Part shown: piece after piece, positions 57,901-64,000 of the stretch
How the letters are laid out: the number at the start of each line of letters is the position of its first letter
How positions within the stretch are numbered: position 1 is the stretch's first letter
Origin: CAZMGV01 sp964565925
GTDB lineage: Bacteria > JAGRBM01 > JAHCIT01
NCBI GenBank assembly: GCA_964565925.1
Contig: CAZMGV010000001.1
Location: 496,001 to 560,000, forward strand
Length of the DNA stretch: 64,000 nt
Reading direction: 5' to 3'
Made by a program: the position numbers and the translations under genes
Notes under the pieces: generated by a model
Seen by the model: the letters and a program-made list of their open reading frames with translations, nothing else
Told to the model about the DNA's origin: nothing
The model's database searches: none

Positions 57901-58769
57901 CGCAGAGTCTGCCGGCCCCGATGGCGACCATTGACGGATTCCCGGCCTATGCCCCCGACCTTGCCGCCGGCTCCGGCCAGTTCCCGACGGAGAAATACCC
58001 GTTTCTGTACGACGCCGAACCGCGGAACTTCTGGTTCACCTCACGGAACCGCCTCCTGCGGTACGTGGTCCGCCGGTTCATGGGGAAAAATCCGTCCGGA
58101 GATTTCCTGGAGACGGGATGCGGAACAGGATTCGTGCTCGCAGAGCTGGCCCGGTTTCCGGGGCTCAGGCTTTTCGCCTCGGAGATCCATACCGGAGGGC
58201 TCCGGTTCGCACGCCAGCGCGTGCCGCAGGCCGAACTCTTCCAGATGGACGCGACCCGGATACCTTTTACCGGCCGGTTCGACGCCGCCGGTGCGTTCGA
58301 CGTCATCGAACATATCCCCGACGACCGGCTGGCGCTGCGCGAACTCCACCGGGCGCTCAAGGCGGGCGGGTGGCTGTTTCTCACCGTCCCGCAGCACCCG
58401 TTTCTCTGGAGCCACACCGACGAGACCTCGTGCCATCAGCGCCGTTACCGCCGGGATGAGCTCCGGGCCAAGGTGACGGAGGCCGGCTTCGAGGTCCGCT
58501 ACACCACGTCTTTTGTTTTCCTGCTCCTTCCGCTGATGTTTCTCGCGCGCCGGTTCGGGAAACCGGGGGACGAACGCGGCGAACTCCAGGTGAACCCGGC
58601 GCTCAACGCACTGTTCACCGCGTGCATGCGGTTCGATGAACTGCTGATCCGTCTGGGAGTGCGGCTTCCGTGGGGCGGGAGCCTGCTTCTGGCCGCACGG
58701 AAACCGTATCCGTCTTCTCAGTCAAACACCCGGACGGATGCACCGGAGGCACACGCGAGTTCCCGGTAG
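57897..58769 (+). CDS. SAM-dependent methyltransferase with hydrophobic C-terminal segment
   Basis: A 290-residue methyltransferase: FLETGCGTGFVLAEL as motif I, FDVIEHIPDD, KAGGWLFLTVPQH, then CHQRRY and a hydrophobic stretch SFVFLLLPLMFLARRFG that may associate with the membrane. This layout is common in methyltransferases of polysaccharide or lipid-linked sugar loci. GTG start coupled to the upstream gene; the ATG at 57921 is an alternative. Its 3' end overlaps the opposing membrane-protein gene by 52 bp. Confidence 0.85.
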   Translation: MTQSLPAPMATIDGFPAYAPDLAAGSGQFPTEKYPFLYDAEPRNFWFTSRNRLLRYVVRRFMGKNPSGDFLETGCGTGFVLAELARFPGLRLFASEIHTGGLRFARQRVPQAELFQMDATRIPFTGRFDAAGAFDVIEHIPDDRLALRELHRALKAGGWLFLTVPQHPFLWSHTDETSCHQRRYRRDELRAKVTEAGFEVRYTTSFVFLLLPLMFLARRFGKPGDERGELQVNPALNALFTACMRFDELLIRLGVRLPWGGSLLLAARKPYPSSQSNTRTDAPEAHASSR

Positions 58770-60142
58770 GTTCGGGATTGCATGAACTCCGGAGGGGGCT
58801 GACTCTCCGGAGTGCGGTACCAAATGACCGGTGCGTCGGGTGCGAGGTCCCTCGCCGCAAACTGCTTTTCGAATTCGATCCCCGCGATCCGGTCGCGCCT
58901 GAGCCGGTAGATCAGCGCCCCGCGCAACTCCCCCGGCACCACGAGAAACGGTATTGCCGGGCCGTCCAGCACCGGCTTCAGGCAGGCATACGCGGCGCCG
59001 GCCGAACTCTCGATGCTCCGGTTTGCTCTGCCGTAATCCCGGAACTCCCGCAGCCCGCCCAGATAGCCGGGAGTCCAGACAGCCAGAACGAGAACCATGG
59101 CGGCGGCCGACCGCCGCCCCTCCATCCGGCCCCCGATCCAGCACACACCTGCGGCGGCAACCGTGACGGACAGCGCGATGTCCGGGGTAAAATACCGGTA
59201 ACTGAGCAGCGACCCGGCGATACCGAGCGCGGCCAGCACCAGATGATGCGACGCCAGGACGTATAACAGCGGGCGGGACCTGGAACCGCCGTCAGCCCAG
59301 AGGGCGAGTGCGCCGACGATAAACAGCACCAGCGTTCCTTCGGACAGGATATCGAGCCACGCCGAGCGCAGCCATCTGGCCGCGCCGAACACGGAGAGCC
59401 GGGCCTGCGGCACGGCATGGGAATAGGCGGCCACGTTCGCCCCGACTCCGAAAAACCGCCCCGTCACCAGATGGTCGAGAGCGATCCAGACGAGTCCGCA
59501 CGCTCCGACCGCCGCGCACTGGATCACCGTCTCGCGCAGGCGGCCGGACAGCCGGCCGGACAGCCGGCTTGGCGGTTTCCCGTTCAGCAGCGGCTCCAGC
59601 GCGAGCAGCCCGGCCAGCACCGCGCCGTCGGCCCGGGAGAGCGCCACCATCGCCACGGCGAAGCGTGTCCACCCGGAAGCACCCGACATTCTCGCGTGGA
59701 CCCAGACCAGCACCGCCACGCCGAGTATCGCCACCGAATTGAACGACAGGACGTAGTGAAGGACGGAACCATTCATAACCGTCACAACGGCTGCCAGCGG
59801 CGGAGCCCACCGGTTTCCCGGCAGCAGCCGGGCGGCGAGCGCCCACACGAGCGCCGCCAGCAGGCCCAACTGGAGAGCCCCCAGGTACGGCCAGACCGCG
59901 TAGGCGTCCGGCGTCAGATGCACCGCCAGAAACGCCCACAGGTGCTCGAGCGGATTCAGCCCGGGATTCGTCAGCCACGAAGGGGCCGCGTCCTGCCAGG
60001 CCAGAGTCGGGGCGACGTCGTTGTGCACGGTGACGCCGAAGGCGGCGACGGCAAAGCCGCCGCCCGCCGCCGCGGCCAGCCCGGCAACGGCCGCCGGCTT
60101 CCATTGGACCCTTTCGCCAATGGTGGTGTCTGTTCGCTGCAT
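58718..60142 (-). CDS. GT-C-like polytopic membrane protein
   Basis: A 474-residue protein with about ten hydrophobic helices and a C-terminal soluble tail. An early loop carries HNDVAP and PLEHLWAF, and an Arg/Pro-rich loop (GKPPSRLSGRLSGRLRE) lies centrally. It resembles glucosyltransferase-like membrane proteins of surface polysaccharide loci but lacks a diagnostic motif. Start at ATG 60142 with TAGAGT 7 nt upstream. It converges with and overlaps the methyltransferase by 52 bp. Confidence 0.75.
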   Translation of the reverse strand: MQRTDTTIGERVQWKPAAVAGLAAAAGGGFAVAAFGVTVHNDVAPTLAWQDAAPSWLTNPGLNPLEHLWAFLAVHLTPDAYAVWPYLGALQLGLLAALVWALAARLLPGNRWAPPLAAVVTVMNGSVLHYVLSFNSVAILGVAVLVWVHARMSGASGWTRFAVAMVALSRADGAVLAGLLALEPLLNGKPPSRLSGRLSGRLRETVIQCAAVGACGLVWIALDHLVTGRFFGVGANVAAYSHAVPQARLSVFGAARWLRSAWLDILSEGTLVLFIVGALALWADGGSRSRPLLYVLASHHLVLAALGIAGSLLSYRYFTPDIALSVTVAAAGVCWIGGRMEGRRSAAAMVLVLAVWTPGYLGGLREFRDYGRANRSIESSAGAAYACLKPVLDGPAIPFLVVPGELRGALIYRLRRDRIAGIEFEKQFAARDLAPDAPVIWYRTPESQPPPEFMQSRTYRELACASGASVRVFD

Positions 60143-60474
60143 GAGCCCGACTCTAGCAGATCGAACATCGTCATCCTCAGAGGTCCTTTCCCCCGCAAAT
60201 AGCAGATGACCGGCGTCATGGCGGCCGCACCCGATAAGGCCGTTAATGGATACGGATAAGTTCGAGGTCGCGGTCGGCTCACATCGCCGTCCGAGGCCTA
60301 CAGGCGCGGGCGGGGGCACTCCATGCGGAACGGTCCGGATAACGCAGACGGAACCACCATACGGGCGCAGACCCGGGTGTTTTCCGGAGCCGTATCCCTG
60401 TCCTTCCCGCAGGGGGCCAGTGCCGCCCGCGCCGTTTCAGCTTCTGCCCGCAGCCCGGGCGAGGTATCCGCGCC
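60143..60474. other. 332-bp divergent intergenic region
   Basis: No supportable ORF or RNA gene. It holds the minus-strand box TAGAGT (60150-60155) next to the membrane-protein start. A weak GAGGT lies about 9 nt before the hemerythrin-like gene on the plus strand. Nothing else is recognised. Confidence 0.5.
60150..60155 (-). promoter_or_regulatory. -10-like TAGAGT, 7 nt before ATG
   Basis: On the minus strand TAGAGT is followed by CGGGCTC and the ATG at 60142, with no Shine-Dalgarno site, matching the short-leader pattern of other genes here. Confidence 0.4.
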
Positions 60475-60951
60475 ATGCTGGAACTGACCCGGCCCTGGGA
60501 GACGCGCGGCGGAAAGATCTCCGACGCCTATCTCCGGTCCATCATGACGGACCATGAGTTCACCTCGCAGCTCGTCGACCGGCTGCGGGTCGTGATCTCC
60601 GCCAGCGTCACCGTCCTGCCCGAAGACCAGAAGCGCCGCCTGATCGGCGAACTGCTGACGACGCTGATCGACCGCCTCTATCCGCACTTCGCGACCGAGG
60701 AGGAAGGCGGCTTTCTTGCCGATGTCGTCGAACGGCGGCCCGACTGGGCGCCGCGCGTGAAGCACCTCCTGGACGAGCACCAGACGATGATTGAGCAGTT
60801 CCGGGGGCTGCGGGCGCAGTGCAACCGGATGGACCTTTACGCCCTGGAACACGCCGTCGCGCAGGCGATCGACCAGTACGTGCATCACGAGACCGAAGAG
60901 AACCGGCTCATCCAGCGGATCTACTACGACATCGCCGAAGCGGCGGACTGA
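60475..60951 (+). CDS. Hemerythrin-like (HHE) protein
   Basis: A 158-residue four-helix protein with hemerythrin-type ligands: TDHEF near 25-29, YPHFATEEEGGFL, LLDEHQTMIEQF and YVHHETEENRLI. It should bind a non-haem di-iron centre and could sense or store oxygen or react with NO. It is a single-domain protein and converges on the TetR gene 15 nt away. Confidence 0.88.
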   Translation: MLELTRPWETRGGKISDAYLRSIMTDHEFTSQLVDRLRVVISASVTVLPEDQKRRLIGELLTTLIDRLYPHFATEEEGGFLADVVERRPDWAPRVKHLLDEHQTMIEQFRGLRAQCNRMDLYALEHAVAQAIDQYVHHETEENRLIQRIYYDIAEAAD

Positions 60952-60965
60952 GCTTTTCCGGAAAT

Positions 60966-61778
60966 TTACGTCAGCGCGCGCAGCATCAGGCGCACGAGCG
61001 CGGGTTTGGCTTCCATGATCTGCTTGCCGCGCCCGGTACGCAGGTAGTCGAGCGCCACGGCCTCGATCCCGCCCACCAGCGCGCGGATCGTCGCCGGGTC
61101 GGTGGGCCGTTCGGTGAGCCCCTGCTTGAAGGCGGCGTCGGCGGTCACGCTGAGCAGCTCGCAGAACTTCTGGGTGGCGGTCTCGCGGTAGGCGAGCACG
61201 GCGGGGGTGTGGGCGATCTCGCGCAGCGAGATCTCGGCGAGCGGCCCGGCCTGCTCCACGAGTTTCAAGAGCGCCGTGATCCCTGAATCCACCTTCGCCT
61301 CGGCCGTCTGCTCCCGGTTCATCGCCTCGCGGATGAACGGGATCATGAACCGCACGGAGCTTTCCTGCAGCGCCAGCAGCGCTGCCTCCTTGTTCTGGAA
61401 ATGGTCGTAGTAGGTCTGGCGGCTCGTGCCCGCCTCGACGATGATGTCGGCCACGCTGGTCTCGGCGTAGCCCTTCTGGGTGAACACCTTGACCGCCGCC
61501 TGGAGCAGCCGCTTGCGGGTGGCGCTCTCGCGCTCCCTCGCCGAGACGCTGCGGTCGTAGCGCCCGCGCTTGGGCGCCCGGTCGATAATACCCAGGCCCA
61601 CGCCCACCACGTCGGCGATCGTCGTCGCCGCGCCCGACGCGATGCCCGAGGCGCCCGAAGCCAGCCCCGACGCGAACTGGCCCGCGCGGCCGGCAACGGC
61701 GCCCGCTACCTTGTTCACCAGCGGCATCCGCTTTTCGGAGACCGGCTCCCGGTCCCCGTCTGTAGGCTTCTTGGCCAT
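60966..61778 (-). CDS. TetR-family regulator with Gly/Ala-rich N-terminal extension
   Basis: A 270-residue protein. A TetR HTH lies near 85-135 (LLQAAVKVFTQKGYAETSVA, then SRQTYYDHFQNKEAAL) followed by a helical ligand domain. Before it comes an 80-residue extension containing VAGAVAGRAGQFASGLASG and a similar Gly/Ser/Ala stretch ending VVGVGLGIID, unlike normal TetR proteins, which start just before the HTH. The extension could be an amphipathic or membrane-seeking helix. Start at ATG 61778, with TATTCT 6 nt upstream; the extension to 61817 is rejected. Confidence 0.85.
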   Translation of the reverse strand: MAKKPTDGDREPVSEKRMPLVNKVAGAVAGRAGQFASGLASGASGIASGAATTIADVVGVGLGIIDRAPKRGRYDRSVSARERESATRKRLLQAAVKVFTQKGYAETSVADIIVEAGTSRQTYYDHFQNKEAALLALQESSVRFMIPFIREAMNREQTAEAKVDSGITALLKLVEQAGPLAEISLREIAHTPAVLAYRETATQKFCELLSVTADAAFKQGLTERPTDPATIRALVGGIEAVALDYLRTGRGKQIMEAKPALVRLMLRALT

Positions 61779-61784
61779 AGGGGG

Positions 61785-61830
61785 AGAATAGTTATCACCC
61801 GCCCCCCAAAGGTTCAATAAAATAATGAAC
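61785..61830 (-). promoter_or_regulatory. -10-like TATTCT and possible operator of the TetR gene
   Basis: Minus-strand TATTCT (61785-61790) lies 6 nt before ATG. About 20 bp further upstream is an inverted repeat GTTCA-N9-TGAAC (61812-61830) that could bind the regulator. The arms are short, so this is tentative. Confidence 0.35.
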
Positions 61831-61860
61831 AGCCGCCCCTAAAGGGGGAAAGGAGGGGTT

Positions 61861-63801
61861 TTATTCAATCCTATATAGCCACACCGTGCCCCACTTCTTT
61901 TCGAGCGTGAGGCCGGGGGGCGGTGGATCGAGGGCTGCCTGGATGCGTTCCCATTCGTCCGGCGGATAGCGGTCGCCGTGGACGAGCAGCCACTTTGCAC
62001 CGCGCGATTTGATGGCGGTGAGACTAGCGGGGTCCGGGAAGCTTTCAACGGTCCGGAGCAGTTCGTTGTATGACGGAGGAAGCCAGCTCGCAAAGCCGTT
62101 GAGGCGGGGTATCCCGTCCAGCATCCAGTAAAACTGATAAGTCATATCATGGGATACTTCGCGCGGATCGCCTTTGATCAGGCCAGCGGGGAGTTCGAGA
62201 AGCGGGCCGGAACCGTTCGCAATTATCCATTGGTTTGGCAGCGGAACCGGACGCATATCGCCGGGACTGCACGCCGGACAGGCGGCAGGGTCCACGGTTA
62301 TGTCGATGGATTTAATTCGCGGGTCCGGCCACAGCCGGTTAACCGGGGACAGGAGTGCGCCACCAATGAATACGCTCAAGGCGATTCGGGTCTTTTTACG
62401 GGACGAGATCAGATGGTCGAGCAGTCCGGCGATTGCCAATGTCAAAACGAATCCGGCAGGTAACAAAAATCGCGCGGCCGCGCGCACTCGGGTGATACCC
62501 GGCACGAGCACATCCAGAAATGCTAACGGACCGATGGAAAAGGGTTTACCAAACGCGAAGATAACCGGTCCCAACGACAGCAGGACCGATAACACCCAGA
62601 TCATCGCAATCGACCGGTTTTTCTCGGAAATTTCATACTCCCTGGCAAGCCGGTAGGACGCAAAGGCCAGCACCAGCACGGCAATATCCCACACAAGCCA
62701 GTAAGCCGGGCGAATCTCAAAGCCCGGAATAATCAGTCGTGGCTGCACAATGACGTGGGTAATCAGCAGTATGGCTATTGCACCTATGCCATAGGTCAGT
62801 TCCCAGTTGCGCCGCTCCTGTTCTGCAAGGACGCGGGGGACTTTACGTACCGTTGTGAGTATGAAGATTCCAAAGGATGCCACCCCAAGCAGCAACGGGA
62901 CGAAATACCGGGCGATGCTGATCTGGTATTTCGGGAAACTCGCGTCTTCGTATCCGTGGTTCCAGTTTGCGAGCGGAATAAAGTTGGTCAGGTCCAGCCG
63001 GTAGTAGCGAAGCTGGACTGCCATGAGTCCGGTTAACTGAGGCATTTCGCCCGCCGGGTAAATACGCTTGGTCCAGCCGGCGTATGCCAGGCCCAGCAGG
63101 CCGACGGGAACTACGGCCAGAACGAGCCGCTTCCATTGCACCCGAAGATTTCCGTCAGAGACCGATCTGGCGACCAGCACAACCAGCGTCGATAGCGCGT
63201 TCGTCATACCACCAAGGAACTGAACCACAACAGCCGCCGCCAGTAGAACCGGATATTTGACCGAACGATCCGATAGCATCCGCGTGAGCAGCAGCCAGAC
63301 CAGCGGCGGGCCAAACCCCGTGCGATAAAAAATCCCGCAATCCAGCGAGACGAGCCAGGCGTTGTAACTCGCGTAAAATGCCGCCGCGACAAACGCTGCT
63401 TCGGGACAGGCTCGTTCTTCCCGAAATGCGAAATACGCGGCGAGAAACGTCGCAATGACACAGATTCCGAACACGAGGTTCCATGCCAAAAATGCGTTAG
63501 CCCCCGCCAGCCTGAGTGCAATGGCCAACCCGCCTTGAAGAAAGGGAGTCTCTGACGTGGTTATTGCGCCTTGAACGGGATAGAAAAACGTCGGCGAACC
63601 AAGGTTCCCCTGTTTCAGGATCAGGGACCGGTAAAACCAGTCCAGAATCCCGCCATTAGTTATCCAGTCGGTACTCGCCAATAACCCAAGAGAAGGGTGG
63701 CTTTTCAGGGCATACAGGATGGTGCCAATAACACCGGCGACAATCCACCAGAACTGCGGGCGCTTAAGCAGCGCGACGAATCTGCTGGATGCGATTGGCA
63801 C
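61861..63801 (-). CDS. Large GT-C-like membrane protein
   Basis: A 646-residue protein with about twelve transmembrane helices and a C-terminal periplasmic-type domain. The first loop contains STDWITNGGILDWF, and a later segment is GTILYALKSHPSLGL. Overall it resembles glycosyltransferase-C membrane proteins such as YfhO-like enzymes. GTG start, 9 nt after the stop of an upstream paralogue. The C-terminal 35 residues (RYPPDEW...LEKKWGTVWLYRIE) closely match that paralogue. Confidence 0.78.
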   Translation of the reverse strand: MPIASSRFVALLKRPQFWWIVAGVIGTILYALKSHPSLGLLASTDWITNGGILDWFYRSLILKQGNLGSPTFFYPVQGAITTSETPFLQGGLAIALRLAGANAFLAWNLVFGICVIATFLAAYFAFREERACPEAAFVAAAFYASYNAWLVSLDCGIFYRTGFGPPLVWLLLTRMLSDRSVKYPVLLAAAVVVQFLGGMTNALSTLVVLVARSVSDGNLRVQWKRLVLAVVPVGLLGLAYAGWTKRIYPAGEMPQLTGLMAVQLRYYRLDLTNFIPLANWNHGYEDASFPKYQISIARYFVPLLLGVASFGIFILTTVRKVPRVLAEQERRNWELTYGIGAIAILLITHVIVQPRLIIPGFEIRPAYWLVWDIAVLVLAFASYRLAREYEISEKNRSIAMIWVLSVLLSLGPVIFAFGKPFSIGPLAFLDVLVPGITRVRAAARFLLPAGFVLTLAIAGLLDHLISSRKKTRIALSVFIGGALLSPVNRLWPDPRIKSIDITVDPAACPACSPGDMRPVPLPNQWIIANGSGPLLELPAGLIKGDPREVSHDMTYQFYWMLDGIPRLNGFASWLPPSYNELLRTVESFPDPASLTAIKSRGAKWLLVHGDRYPPDEWERIQAALDPPPPGLTLEKKWGTVWLYRIE

Positions 63802-63810
63802 GGCGTTTCG

Positions 63811-64000
63811 TTACCGCCCCACCCTGAACAGCCAGACCGTTCCCCACTTCTTTTCGAGCGTGAGGCCCGGAGGCGGCGGATCGAGGGCTTTCTGGAGGCG
63901 GGCCCAGTCGTCCGGCGGATAGCGGTTGCCGTGGACGAGGACCCAGTTAGCCTGACGGAGACGAATCGCGTTGAGAACAGGCAATTCGGGGAACTTGCTG
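63811..64000 (-). CDS. 3' end of a paralogous GT-C-like membrane protein (partial)
   Basis: Only the last 62 codons are visible; the gene runs off the window edge. The translation contains RYPPDDWARLQKALDPPPPG and ends KKWGTVWLFRVGR, nearly the same as the C-terminus of the downstream gene. It is therefore a tandem paralogue. Confidence 0.85.
   Translation of the reverse strand, partial: SKFPELPVLNAIRLRQANWVLVHGNRYPPDDWARLQKALDPPPPGLTLEKKWGTVWLFRVGR

Noticed and set aside
61836..61847. CCCCTAAAGGGG stem after the GT-C-like gene
   Set aside because: Only 4-5 bp arms and no clear T-tract directly after it on the minus strand; too weak to call a terminator.

Overview
The window is 64 kb of GC-rich bacterial DNA with one 100-N assembly gap. 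The gene content fits a Gram-negative proteobacterial or myxobacteria-like lineage: a sigma-54 (NtrC-type) response regulator, N-terminal lipoprotein signals, a Tat-exported subunit, GT-C membrane glycosyltransferase-like proteins, TetR-controlled lipid or alcohol metabolism, and a crotonyl-CoA carboxylase/reductase of the ethylmalonyl-CoA type. No marker gene here fixes the phylum, so this placement is an inference. I saw no rRNA, tRNA, CRISPR array, transposase or phage structural gene.

Layout. 1-4.1 kb: the 3' end of an unknown CDS, converging on an NtrC-family regulator, then a SAM methyltransferase. 4.1-17.4 kb: one giant lipoprotein gene on the minus strand of at least 4,400 residues. 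It is split by the N-run inside a near-identical 300-bp tandem repeat, and the methyltransferase follows it by 8 nt. 18-20.2 kb: a HAD hydrolase and a pair resembling arsenosugar-biosynthesis genes (peroxidase-like protein and ArsS radical SAM enzyme). 20.2-25 kb: a GspE-N/TPR protein and a three-gene oxidoreductase operon (Tat subunit, GMC oxidoreductase, SDR). 25-26.5 kb: a nucleotide-sugar dehydrogenase. 26.5-29.5 kb: a minus-strand string of site-2 protease, trpS, a PBECR-like small protein, a DUF2283 protein and an exported protein. 29.7-34.7 kb: an epimerase, then a TetR-led operon containing an unusual Coq4-VOC fusion, an esterase and a TauE/SafE-type transporter; two tandem palindromes sit on the TetR start.

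35-44 kb: a GNAT, a hybrid histidine kinase, a diiron ferritin-like oxygenase with a palindrome in its promoter region, a GT39-like membrane pair, and a translationally coupled aldehyde dehydrogenase, NUDIX-TM-SH3-like fusion and lipoprotein. 44.4-51.4 kb: three tandem paralogues of a fused MFS-like/spermidine-synthase-like protein, with patchwork sequence identity and conserved short upstream elements. 51.5-55.9 kb: acyl-CoA dehydrogenase, SirB1-like protein, alpha/beta hydrolase and crotonyl-CoA carboxylase/reductase. 56.1-57.2 kb: a visibly AT-richer MNT nucleotidyltransferase/HEPN-like toxin-antitoxin or defence pair. 57.2-64 kb: two methyltransferases, GT-C-like membrane proteins (the last two are tandem paralogues cut by the window edge), a hemerythrin-like protein and a TetR with an unusual Gly/Ala-rich N-terminal extension.

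Recurring themes are short or absent 5' leaders (TAnnnT-type boxes 6-7 nt before ATG in several genes), coupled genes with 1-16 nt overlaps, and local tandem duplication (the Ig repeats, the spermidine-synthase-like triplet, the GT-C pair).
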